A stretch of 64,000 nucleotides of DNA from the NCBI RefSeq assembly GCF_030813715.1, contig NZ_JAUSUZ010000001.1, forward strand, positions 4,464,001-4,528,000. Reading direction: 5' to 3'. Below are positions 33,609 to 41,143 of this stretch, in pieces (the stretch's first letter is position 1; every line of letters begins with the position of its first letter). This DNA comes from Catenuloplanes indicus (lineage in GTDB: Bacteria > Actinomycetota > Actinomycetes > Mycobacteriales > Micromonosporaceae). Under the pieces are notes generated by a model that made no database searches, was not told the DNA's origin, and saw nothing but the letters and a program-made list of their open reading frames with translations. Position numbers and translations under genes: made by a program.

Positions 33609-34928
33609 CTACAGCAGGGCGGGGCGGGTGGCCGCCGCCGGGTCGAGGGCCGCGCCCTCCGGGATCAGGTCGACCACAGCGGCCGGCAGGCGCAGCGGCG
33701 TCACGTCCCGGTAGCCGAGCACGGGCAGCAGGTCGGGCGACGCCAGCGCGTGCCGCCGCCCCGCGGCCGTGATCAGGCTGATCGTGCCGCCTCGGGCGCC
33801 CGGCGCGGCCGCCGCCTCGACCAGCGCCCCGCTCCCGGGCGCGACCCGCACCGCGGCCGACGCGTAGCCGTCCGCCGCCGGTAACCGCACGCCGGCCCGC
33901 AGCCCGCTCAGCCCGGTGTCCGATTCCGCGACGCCGCAGAGCGCGCCGTCGTCGGCCGGCATCAGCGCGGGCGTCGTCGCCGGCCCGTCCGGCGGGCGGA
34001 GGTCACCGGCGCGGGATGCGGCCGCGTACGCCGCCTGGGACAGCTCGACCGGCCCCGACTGTCCGATCCGTGGGTCGCCGAGCAGCAGATCGGCCTGCAC
34101 CTGGCTGATCGTGGCCAGGCCGCCGGCCAGCGCGACCGCGTACTCCCGGGCGCCGCCCTGCGTCGCCACCACGAAGACGCTCCCGGCGAGCGCGCCGGGG
34201 ACGGCCGACGGTCCGCCGAGGCCCGGCACCTGCGGCGCGGCCAGCGCGGAGCCGAGCGGCACCGTGTCCAGCATCGTCGAGCTGACCATGGTGGGCCGCA
34301 CCGCGCCCCAGCCGAGCGCGGACAGCACCGCCTCGGACGTGACCGGATGCCGCCGGTCGTGCCAGAGCAGATGCGTCTCACCGGCCGCGGTGACCAGCGC
34401 GCCGGACTCGTCCAGCCGGGTTCCGCCGGGCGCGGCCGGCCCGGCCAGCAGCACCGGCGAGCCGGCGTCGGAGCACAGCGACCACGGCGTCCCGGCCAGC
34501 CGGCCGGCCGGCGGCAGCGAGTCCGGCGCGTCCACGATGCCCAGCGGTACGCCGCGCGGCACCCCGTCGATCGACCGCCGCGACACCAGAACCGTGGCCG
34601 GTTCCGGCGCGGCCGCGATGAGCAGCGCGGACGCGTAGTTGACCACCGGGTGCAGCCGGGCATCCCGGTAGACGTACCGCGCGCCGGTCTCCTTCTCCAC
34701 CACGACCGCGCGCTCGTTCCGCCAGTTCGTGGCGCCGCCGCCGGTGAACAGGTCGTGGATCAGCACCGCACCGGCGGCGAGCGCGGCGACGAGCAGGCCG
34801 GCCAGCACCGCGCCGCCGGTCCGGGAGAAGGGCATGCGCGCCGGGTCGGCCTCCCGCATGATCAGCGCCGCGACCGTCCGGTGCACCGCGAACCGGTACG
34901 CCTGAAGCTGGTCCTGCCGCGACGGCAC
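33609..34928 (-). CDS. eccB: Type VII secretion protein EccB
   Basis: A core component of the ESX inner-membrane complex, about 439 residues. The start PSRQDQLQAYRFAVHRTVAALIMREADP matches the EccB signature; a single span follows (AVLAGLLVAALAAGAVLIHDLF), then a large extracytoplasmic domain with the paired-cysteine positions SLCSDAG and ALCGVAE that form the known disulphide. GTG at 34928 directly precedes the signature, as in other EccB proteins, with GGAGG just upstream; ATG codons at 34946-34949 are alternatives. EccC, EccD and EccE are not in the window, so this is an incomplete or satellite ESX locus. Confidence 0.94.
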   Translation of the reverse strand: MPSRQDQLQAYRFAVHRTVAALIMREADPARMPFSRTGGAVLAGLLVAALAAGAVLIHDLFTGGGATNWRNERAVVVEKETGARYVYRDARLHPVVNYASALLIAAAPEPATVLVSRRSIDGVPRGVPLGIVDAPDSLPPAGRLAGTPWSLCSDAGSPVLLAGPAAPGGTRLDESGALVTAAGETHLLWHDRRHPVTSEAVLSALGWGAVRPTMVSSTMLDTVPLGSALAAPQVPGLGGPSAVPGALAGSVFVVATQGGAREYAVALAGGLATISQVQADLLLGDPRIGQSGPVELSQAAYAAASRAGDLRPPDGPATTPALMPADDGALCGVAESDTGLSGLRAGVRLPAADGYASAAVRVAPGSGALVEAAAAPGARGGTISLITAAGRRHALASPDLLPVLGYRDVTPLRLPAAVVDLIPEGAALDPAAATRPALL

Positions 34929-35063
34929 CACACCTCCATCGATCATCATGGGTACGCATTCGGTTACCGCAGCAGGTTAGCGCGACCGCGGCCGCCGCGC
35001 GGACAGCGAGCACCCGATCGCGCAGCGACGTAGCCGCTGGTGGCGCTGTGCAAAGATCGGATC

Positions 35064-35441
35064 GTGGGCATCCTCATTCGGCTCGGCATCAGCGCGCTGG
35101 CGCTCTGGATCGCCACGCTGATCGTCCCGGGCATCTCGCTGGAGACCGCGTCGCTCGGCGGCGCGATCGGCACGCTGGTAGCGGTGGCAGTGATCTTCGG
35201 CGTGGTGAACGCGGTGCTGCGGCCGCTGATCAAGGTGGTCGGCTGCGGCTTCTACCTGCTGACGCTGGGCCTGATCGCGCTGGTGGTGAACGGCTTGCTG
35301 TTCATGCTGACCGGCTGGATCGCGGGCGAGCTGAACCTGCCGTTCGTGGTGGACGGCTTCTGGCCGGCCGTGTTCGGCGCGCTGCTGGTCTCGATCGTGA
35401 GCTGGGCGCTGAACCTGTTCGTGCCGGACGGCGACGACTAG
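35064..35441 (+). CDS. Phage-holin-4-like (PF04020-type) four-span membrane protein
   Basis: A 125-residue integral membrane protein with four hydrophobic segments (ILIRLGISALALWIATLIV, TLVAVAVIFGVVNAVL, GLIALVVNGLLFMLTG, FGALLVSIVSWALNLF) and the conserved NAVLRPLIK motif between the second and third. That is the pattern of the Phage_holin_4_2 family, common in bacterial genomes without phage links. Function is unknown. GTG at 35064 is chosen because it precedes the first helix; ATG/GTG at 35040 is possible, and no ribosome site is obvious. Confidence 0.85.
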   Translation: MGILIRLGISALALWIATLIVPGISLETASLGGAIGTLVAVAVIFGVVNAVLRPLIKVVGCGFYLLTLGLIALVVNGLLFMLTGWIAGELNLPFVVDGFWPAVFGALLVSIVSWALNLFVPDGDD

Positions 35442-35487
35442 CTCACACGCAAGGACCGGCAGCGGTAACGGGCCTTACGGTGAGGCC

Positions 35488-36393
35488 ATGGACGAGACAC
35501 GCCGCGGACTCGCGTACGGACTGACCGCGTACGCCATCTGGGGTTTCTTCCCGCTCTACATCCGGCTGCTGGAGCCGGCCGGACCGGTGGAGATCCTGGC
35601 GCACCGGGTGGTCTGGTCCGTCGTGTTCGTCGCCGCGCTGCTGACGCTGCTCCGCGGCTGGTCGTTCCTGCGGTCGCTGCGCGGGCAGCCGAAACGGCTC
35701 GGCGGCATCGCGCTGGCCGCCGTGCTGATCGGCATCAACTGGGGCGGCTACATCTACGGCGTGCACACCGAGCGAGTGGTCGAGACCGCGCTCGGCTACT
35801 TCATCACGCCGCTGGTCGTGGTGCTGCTCGGCGTGCTGGTGCTGCGCGAGCGGCTGCGCCCGGCGCAGTGGGCCGCGCTCGGCGTGAGTGCGCTGGCGGT
35901 ACTGGTGCTGACCGTCGACTACGGCCGGCTGCCGTACATCGCGCTCACGCTGGCCGCGAGCTTCGGCACGTACGGCCTGGTCAAGAAGAATCTGGCGCTG
36001 CCGCCGTCCGGCGGCCTGTTCGTCGAGTCGGCCGTGCTGGCGCTGCCCGCGCTGGCCTATCTGGCCTGGCTGACCGCGACGGGTGGCTCCACGTTCGGCA
36101 CCGAGGGCGCGGGCCACCTGGCGCTGATGGTGTTGTCCGGTGCCGCGACCGCGATCCCGCTGATCATGTTCGCCGGCGCGGCGAACCGGCTCACGCTGAC
36201 CGCGGTCGGCATCCTGCAGTACGTCGCCCCGGTCCTGCAGCTCGTGGTCGCGGTGTTCATCTTCCACGAGCCGATGCCGCCGGCCCGGCTGGCCGGTTTC
36301 GCGCTGGTCTGGGTCGCACTGATCATCTTCACCGTGGACGGTATCCGGTCCAGCCGCGCCGCCCGGAAGGCCGCCGTCGCGACGGCGGCCTAG
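35488..36393 (+). CDS. rarD: EamA-family transporter RarD
   Basis: A 301-residue ten-span transporter of the drug/metabolite superfamily. RarD-specific stretches are clear: GLAYGLTAYAIWGFFPLYIRLL at the start, EILAHRVVWSVVF, INWGGYIYGVHTERVVETALGYFITPL, and the second EamA repeat with GILQYVAPVLQLVVAVFIFHEPM. The E. coli protein was named for chloramphenicol sensitivity; the natural substrate is unknown. ATG at 35488 begins 46 bases after the previous gene, so the two may be co-transcribed. The TAG stop lies within the left arm of the inverted-repeat element. Confidence 0.94.
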   Translation: MDETRRGLAYGLTAYAIWGFFPLYIRLLEPAGPVEILAHRVVWSVVFVAALLTLLRGWSFLRSLRGQPKRLGGIALAAVLIGINWGGYIYGVHTERVVETALGYFITPLVVVLLGVLVLRERLRPAQWAALGVSALAVLVLTVDYGRLPYIALTLAASFGTYGLVKKNLALPPSGGLFVESAVLALPALAYLAWLTATGGSTFGTEGAGHLALMVLSGAATAIPLIMFAGAANRLTLTAVGILQYVAPVLQLVVAVFIFHEPMPPARLAGFALVWVALIIFTVDGIRSSRAARKAAVATAA

Positions 36394-36560
36394 GCCCAGT
36401 ATCGAAGTGGGGGTCGGAGCGAGGCGTGGTCCAGGCGCCGTCTGGGTGTGCGGCGCGGAAGCCCTCGTACCGGTGTTGTATGTGGGCTTTTGCGACGTGC
36501 GGCCAGGCGGCGCCTGGGCGTCGCCGCAGCCCGGCCATCCGCTTCGATACAGGACCTAGG
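36389..36560. repeat. 172-bp nested inverted-repeat element between rarD and the anti-sigma gene
   Basis: Terminal arms of 19 bases (36389-36407 and 36542-36560) match as inverted repeats at 17 of 19 positions and both begin CCTAGG. Inside are a perfect 10-base pair, CCAGGCGCCG (36431-36440) with CGGCGCCTGG (36508-36517), and AAGCCC (36459-36464) with GGGCTT (36484-36489). The arms include the stop codons of both convergent genes. It may be a bidirectional terminator or a mobile palindromic (MITE/REP-like) repeat. Confidence 0.75.
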
Positions 36561-37275
36561 GAACGACGTACGTCAGCAGCGTCGTGTCGTCGGACCGGAC
36601 CAGCTCGAACCGGTCCAGCTCATCCCCCGTGTAGTGCGTCAAGCCGGTCAGCTCGACCTTGTCCCCCGGTGCCGCCCACCACGAACCGATCTGGTCCTCG
36701 GTCCCGTCCGCGCCCTTGGCGATCAGCCGGAACAGGATCGCCTTGCCCTCCTTGCCGGTCGGCTCGTAGGCGCACTCCATCGCGACCGCGGTGCCGTACT
36801 CCTTGCTCGTCATCCCCACCGCGGCGGAGACCGGCACGGTGTCGGCGACCGGCTTCATCTCCTTCAGCTCCGGTGGTGGCTCGGACGAGGAGCTCGGCGA
36901 GCCGATCGCGACCGGTGGTGCCGAGGAACCGCCGCCGCGCAGCGCGTCCGCGCCGAAGCCGACCACGAGTGCGAGCGCGGCCGCGGCGGCGAGCGTTCCG
37001 GCGTACCGCCATCGGCTCGTGCGCCGGCTGCGGCGGCGTTCCGTGGTGGCGGCCGTGATGACGCGGGGCAGCCGGGACCGCTCCGCCGGGACGGCGAGCT
37101 CGGCGAAGTCCGCCGGGTCGAGCCGTCCGAGCAGGCCGGGCAGGACCGCGATCTCCGCGACCGCCTCCCGGCAGAACGAACAGGTGGACAGGTGCCGCTC
37201 GTAGGCGGCGCGTTCTCCGGGGGACAGTGCGCCGAGGACGTAAGCGCCGTCGTCGTACGCGTAATCGCACCTCAT
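36556..37275 (-). CDS. Zinc-binding anti-sigma factor (RskA/RslA-like)
   Basis: A 239-residue membrane protein. The N-terminal cytoplasmic domain carries the ZAS motif His28-x3-Cys32-x2-Cys35 (RHLSTCSFC) and ALSPGERAAYE, typical of anti-sigma factors of the RslA/RskA type. A single span follows at about 92-110 (GTLAAAAALALVVGFGADAL), then an extracytoplasmic domain of about 130 residues (VGMTSKEYGTAVAMECAYEP). It should hold the adjacent ECF sigma factor at the membrane until an envelope or redox signal or proteolysis frees it. ATG at 37275 overlaps the sigma gene stop as ATGA. Confidence 0.92.
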   Translation of the reverse strand: MRCDYAYDDGAYVLGALSPGERAAYERHLSTCSFCREAVAEIAVLPGLLGRLDPADFAELAVPAERSRLPRVITAATTERRRSRRTSRWRYAGTLAAAAALALVVGFGADALRGGGSSAPPVAIGSPSSSSEPPPELKEMKPVADTVPVSAAVGMTSKEYGTAVAMECAYEPTGKEGKAILFRLIAKGADGTEDQIGSWWAAPGDKVELTGLTHYTGDELDRFELVRSDDTTLLTYVVP

Positions 37276-37793
37276 CGCATCACCCCCATTTCTTCCAGCG
37301 CCATGCGCAGAGCTCGCAACGCGTAGTGGGTCCGGGACTTGATCGTGCCGGGCGGTACGCCCAGCCGTTGTGCCGCCTCCGACACCGAACGCCCCTGGTA
37401 GAAGCACTCCACCAGGACCTCACGGTGTGCGGGGGAGAGCCGGGACAGAGCCTCGGCGACGGTCCACGCCTCCACTGCGCGGTCAGCCTCGTCTTCCGTC
37501 GGTGGTGGTTCCGGCAGCACGTCGGTGATCACTTCACCGGGTCGTGCGGACCGCCGTCGCCACGCGTCGATCGCCAGGTTCCGTGCGGTCGTGAACAGCC
37601 ACGCCCGTACCGAACCCCGCTGTGGGTCCAGCGCCTCCGGATGCCGCCACGCACGAAGCAACGTCTCCTGACAGAGATCCTCGGCGCGCTGACGGTCTCC
37701 TCCGGCCAGCCGGAGCGCGTGTGCGAACAGCGCGTCCCCGTGCTCGTCGTGCAAAACCCGCAGCAGTGCGGTGCCCTCGTCCGTCAACGCCAC
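37272..37793 (-). CDS. ECF RNA polymerase sigma factor (SigL-like)
   Basis: A 173-residue group 4 sigma factor. Region 2 includes LFAHALRLAGGDRQRAEDLCQETLLRAWRHP and the DNA-melting stretch AWLFTTARNLAIDAWRRR. After an acidic Pro-rich linker, region 4 has LSPAHREVLVECFYQGRSVSEAAQRLGVPPGTIKSRTHYALRAL. Size, the zinc anti-sigma partner and the apparent promoter sequence resemble M. tuberculosis SigL/RslA; the exact subgroup is inference. GTG at 37793 follows a G-rich ribosome site. It is transcribed away from phoX, with shared control sequences between. Confidence 0.93.
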   Translation of the reverse strand: MALTDEGTALLRVLHDEHGDALFAHALRLAGGDRQRAEDLCQETLLRAWRHPEALDPQRGSVRAWLFTTARNLAIDAWRRRSARPGEVITDVLPEPPPTEDEADRAVEAWTVAEALSRLSPAHREVLVECFYQGRSVSEAAQRLGVPPGTIKSRTHYALRALRMALEEMGVMR

Positions 37794-37811
37794 CCCCCTT
37801 TCCTGGCTCTA

Positions 37812-37840
37812 GGTACGCGGCCCGGCCCGGAAACGGTTCA
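37812..37840 (-). promoter_or_regulatory. Predicted ECF-sigma autoregulatory promoter
   Basis: On the minus strand TGAACC (37840-37835), 17 bases, CGTACC (37817-37812) lies 19 bases before the sigma start codon. This fits the -35 TGAACC and CGT-type -10 that I remember for SigL-like ECF factors, implying autoregulation. Confidence 0.55.
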
Positions 37841-37861
37841 AAGGCCAGTTCACGCGCTGCA

Positions 37862-37894
37862 ATTCACCTTGGGTTCATCCATCGGCCACCGTCG
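37862..37894 (+). promoter_or_regulatory. PHO-box-like direct repeats upstream of phoX
   Basis: Three consecutive 11-base units: ATTCACCTTGG (37862-37872), GTTCATCCATC (37873-37883), GGCCACCGTCG (37884-37894). The first two match the Streptomyces PhoP-binding unit G[GT]TCACC-like at 11-base spacing; the third is weak. A further GTTCACG is at 37848. It lies about 140 bases before phoX, as expected for a phosphate-starvation gene. Confidence 0.6.
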
Positions 37895-38029
37895 GTGCTC
37901 AGAAGAGATCACGACTTCTGGCAGCGTGCGGCACGCACGGCCGGTAACAGGGAGGCCGCGCTCGTCCACGCCCCCTGCCTTCGGACGTGGAGAACCGATA
38001 TGTCTGATCCGACGAGGAGGCTTCACCAC

Positions 38030-40144
38030 ATGTCCGAACGCCCCCGCCTGCTGCCGCTGCTCGGCCAGTCCGGCCACAGCGGCCGTAGCGCGATGACGTG
38101 CCTCTACCGCTGTGGCAACGCGTGCGACCACCCGGTTCCGAACGAGTCCGAGAACGAGTATTTCGGCGACCTGGTCTCCGGTGAGGTCTCTCGTCGCGGT
38201 GTGATGCGCGCCGGCGCGATCGGTGCCATGGTGCTCGGGTTCAGCGGTGCCGCCGCGGCCGCCGCCACGCCGGCGATGGCCGCCCCGGTCGCCGAGGGCT
38301 TCGTGCCCGGGGCCACCCGCAAGCCGGGCAACGGCGGTACGAAGGGCAAGCTGGACTTCAAGCCGATCCCGCCGAACACGCTGGACAGCTTCGTGGTCCC
38401 GAACGGCTACGACCACTCCGTGGTGATCAAGTGGGGCGACGAGGTCGTCCCCGGCGCGCCCGGCTTCGACCTGAACAAGCAGACCGCCAAGGCGCAGTCG
38501 AAGCAGTTCGGCTACAACAACGACTTCGTCGGCGTGATCCCGCTGGGCCGCGGCGGCGACAAGGCGCTGCTCGTGGTCAACCACGAGTACACCAACGAGA
38601 ACCTGATGTTCCCGGGCTTCACCACGCTGGACGCGCTGAGCACGGAGCAGATCAAGGTCGCCATGGCCGCACACGGCCTGTCGGTGGTCGAGATCGAGCG
38701 TGTCGAGAAGACCGGCGAGTGGGTCGTGGTCGACCGCGGCCGCCGGGCGTACAACCGCCGGATCACCGCGTCCGAGACCGCGTTCCAGTTCACCGGCCCG
38801 GCCGCCGGTTCGGCCTGGCTGAAGACCGCGGCGGACCCGCGCGGCACCACGCCGATCGGCACGCTGAACAACTGCGCCGGTGGCGTCACGCCGTGGGGCA
38901 CCGTGCTCTCCGGCGAGGAGAACTTCAACCAGTACTTCGTGGGCGGCGACGCGGTCGCGGCCGAGCTGAAGCCGCGCTACGCCCGCTACGGCATCTCCAC
39001 CAGCGCGCGCTACCCCAGCGACAGCCGCAAGTGGGACCGGGTGCAGGAGCGCTTCGACCTGGCCAAGCACCCGAACGAGGCGAACCGGTTCGGCTGGATC
39101 GTCGAGGTGGACCCGTTCGACCCGGAGTCCAAGCCCCGCAAGCACACCGCGCTGGGCCGCTTCAAGCACGAGGGCGCGAACGTCATCGTGGCGAAGAACG
39201 GCAAGGTCGTGGCGTACATGGGCGACGACGAGCGGTTCGACTACCTCTACAAGTTCGTCTCGGACAAGAAGTACATCGCCGGGGACTCGTCCTACGCGCG
39301 GAAGAACAACCTGTCGCTGCTCGAGTCCGGCACGCTCTACGTGGCGAAGCTCAGCTACACCAGCGCCGCCGAGATCGACGGCACCGGCAAGCTGCCGAGC
39401 GACGGCGCGTTCAACGGCACCGGTACGTGGGTCAAGCTGGTCAGTGGCAACAAGTCGTTCGTCGACGGCATGACCGCGGCGGACGTGCTGGTCTTCACGC
39501 GCCTGGCCGGCGACAAGGTCGGCGCGACCAAGATGGACCGTCCCGAGGACGTCCAGCCCAGCCTCATCAGCGGCAAGATCTACGCGGCGATGACCAACAA
39601 CAGCAACCGCGGCGTGGGTACGAACGCGGCCGCGGACGAGGCGAACCCGCGCAACGCCAACAAGCACGGCCACATCTTCGAGATCACCGAGGACAAGGGC
39701 GACCACACCGGCGAGTCGTTCTCCTGGGCGCTCCCGATCGTCTGCGGTGACCCGGCGGACTCGTCGACGTACTTCTCCGGCTACGACAAGACCAAGGTCT
39801 CGCCGATCTCCTGCCCGGACAACGTCGCGTTCGACTCGACCGGCAACCTCTGGATCTCCACCGACGGCAACGCGCTGGGCGGCAACGACGGCCTGTTCGC
39901 CACGCCGATCGAGGGCCCGGAGAAGGGGCACCTCAAGCAGTTCCTCACCGTGCCGCGCGGTGCGGAGACCTGCGGCCCGTTCATCACGGAGGACGACCGG
40001 TCGGTCTTCGTGGCGGTGCAGCACCCGGGTGAGATCAACGGCGCCTCGGTGGAGAACCCGGCCTCGAACTGGCCGGACGGCGACATCGCCAAGCCGGGCG
40101 TCGTGGTGACCTGGCGCCGCGACGGCGGCTACATCGGCGCCTGA
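38030..40144 (+). CDS. phoX: PhoX-type alkaline phosphatase (DUF839), Tat-exported
   Basis: A 704-residue secreted phosphatase of the PhoX family (Ca2+/Fe3+ cofactor), releasing phosphate from organic esters. A Tat motif, SRRGVM at 54-59, is followed by a hydrophobic stretch and a likely AMA cleavage site near residue 84; about 50 residues precede the motif, common for PhoX. Family landmarks are NHEYTNENLMFPG, NNCAGGVTPWGTVLSGEENFN, YMGDDERFDYLYKFVS, RPEDVQPS and PCGPFITEDD-like TCGPFITEDD near the end. ATG at 38030 has GAGGAGG about nine bases upstream; ATG at 38000 is also in frame. PHO-box-like repeats lie upstream and a perfect terminator palindrome downstream. Confidence 0.94.
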   Translation: MSERPRLLPLLGQSGHSGRSAMTCLYRCGNACDHPVPNESENEYFGDLVSGEVSRRGVMRAGAIGAMVLGFSGAAAAAATPAMAAPVAEGFVPGATRKPGNGGTKGKLDFKPIPPNTLDSFVVPNGYDHSVVIKWGDEVVPGAPGFDLNKQTAKAQSKQFGYNNDFVGVIPLGRGGDKALLVVNHEYTNENLMFPGFTTLDALSTEQIKVAMAAHGLSVVEIERVEKTGEWVVVDRGRRAYNRRITASETAFQFTGPAAGSAWLKTAADPRGTTPIGTLNNCAGGVTPWGTVLSGEENFNQYFVGGDAVAAELKPRYARYGISTSARYPSDSRKWDRVQERFDLAKHPNEANRFGWIVEVDPFDPESKPRKHTALGRFKHEGANVIVAKNGKVVAYMGDDERFDYLYKFVSDKKYIAGDSSYARKNNLSLLESGTLYVAKLSYTSAAEIDGTGKLPSDGAFNGTGTWVKLVSGNKSFVDGMTAADVLVFTRLAGDKVGATKMDRPEDVQPSLISGKIYAAMTNNSNRGVGTNAAADEANPRNANKHGHIFEITEDKGDHTGESFSWALPIVCGDPADSSTYFSGYDKTKVSPISCPDNVAFDSTGNLWISTDGNALGGNDGLFATPIEGPEKGHLKQFLTVPRGAETCGPFITEDDRSVFVAVQHPGEINGASVENPASNWPDGDIAKPGVVVTWRRDGGYIGA

Positions 40145-40159
40145 CGCGTCAAGAGACAA

Positions 40160-40195
40160 AAGGCCGGCGGGGGTACGCGTACCCCCGCCGGCCTT
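40160..40195. terminator. Perfect 36-base palindrome, bidirectional terminator
   Basis: The 36 bases are a perfect palindrome, 18 bases per arm: AAGGCCGGCGGGGGTACG followed by its exact complement. It sits between the phoX stop (40144) and the iclR stop (40195) of convergent genes, and the arm ends give A/T-richer edges in both directions. Confidence 0.88.
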
Positions 40196-40992
40196 CAGGT
40201 CGTGCCGTTGGGCTCGCCCGTGGCGAGCGCCTCCGCCACCACGCGAGCGGTGGCCTGGAGCCGGGTGCGCAGCACGCGTGCCGACGTCATCAGCTCCGCG
40301 GCCGGCAGCGCGCAGGCGATCACCACGCGCCGTTCCAGGTCTCGGTCCGGCGTGACGATCAGGCCGGCGCACGCGACGCCCTGCCGGAACTGACCCATCT
40401 CGATCTGCATGCCGCGCCGCTCACCGGCGGCCAGGTCGTTCTCCAGCTGCTCGACCGAGATCAGCGTCTGCGCGGTGAACTGCCGCATGCCGAAGTCCCG
40501 CAGGTATCGCACGCGCTGGTCGGGCGTGAGCGTGGCCAGCAGCGCCTTGCCGAGCGCGGTCGCGTGGGCCCCCTCGTCGAAGCCGGGGACCAGATCCTCC
40601 ACATAGGGCGAACGGGGGCCCTCCGCCACCGCCGTGATCGCCACCTTGTTGCCGACGAAGCGGCCCAGGTAGTGGCTGTAGCCACTGTCCGCCGCGGCCC
40701 GGCGTAACGCGTCGCCCACCGCGGGCGGCCCGCGGAACGCGGCGACCAGCTCACGGTAGCGGTCGGCGATCTCGAGCCCGACGATGTAGGTGCCGTCCTC
40801 CCGCCTGATCACGTAGCCCTCGTAGGCGAGGGTCCGGACCAGGTGGTACGTCGTCGCCACCGTCAGCTCGCACCGCCGTGCGATCTGCTTCACCGTCAGT
40901 CCACGCGGTGCCCGCCCGACCGATTCCAAGACACGTAGCGCACGCGAGACGCTACGAATCAGGTCGGACGGCTCCGCTAAGGGGTCGCGCAC
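40195..40992 (-). CDS. IclR family transcriptional regulator
   Basis: A regulator of about 265 residues. The winged HTH reads IRSVSRALRVLESVGRAPRGLTVKQIARRCELTVATTYHLVRTLAYEGYV, the IclR pattern. The effector domain starts near DRYRELVAAF and ends with the conserved RGMQIEMGQFRQGVACAGLIV segment. GTG at 40992 has GGAGG five bases upstream; ATG at 41010, without a ribosome site, would add six residues. It is divergent from an MFS transporter, which it probably controls together with its own expression. The effector is unknown. Confidence 0.9.
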   Translation of the reverse strand: MRDPLAEPSDLIRSVSRALRVLESVGRAPRGLTVKQIARRCELTVATTYHLVRTLAYEGYVIRREDGTYIVGLEIADRYRELVAAFRGPPAVGDALRRAAADSGYSHYLGRFVGNKVAITAVAEGPRSPYVEDLVPGFDEGAHATALGKALLATLTPDQRVRYLRDFGMRQFTAQTLISVEQLENDLAAGERRGMQIEMGQFRQGVACAGLIVTPDRDLERRVVIACALPAAELMTSARVLRTRLQATARVVAEALATGEPNGTT

Positions 40993-41070
40993 ACCCACCT
41001 CCGTAGCCATGGACTTACACCATATGAAAAAGGCTTCGATGAGGGAATGCCCGAATGGATTGAGAGACCC

Positions 41071-41135
41071 AGATATCTCGTGACCTTGGGTGGCCGAGAT
41101 AACACTTTGGGTGGTACGCCCGTTTCCAGTAGCAT
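41071..41135 (+). promoter_or_regulatory. Divergent iclR/MFS control region with leaderless-type promoter
   Basis: TTGGGT (41107-41112), 17 bases, TAGCAT (41130-41135) forms a -35/-10 pair ending eight bases before the MFS ATG at 41144; that gene has no ribosome site, so a leaderless transcript fits. Upstream lie the palindrome AGATATCT (41071-41078) and a second TTGGGTGG (about 41086), possible IclR contact sites. Confidence 0.5.
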
Positions 41136-41143
41136 TTGCCGAG

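Noticed and set aside
33527-33772. An 81-residue plus-strand frame downstream of eccB
   Set aside because: It is Arg/Pro-rich, has no ribosome site and overlaps the eccB 3' end on the opposite strand.
35040-35441. Prophage remnant suggested by the holin-like protein
   Set aside because: The family is common in ordinary chromosomes, and no other phage gene, integrase or attachment site is nearby.
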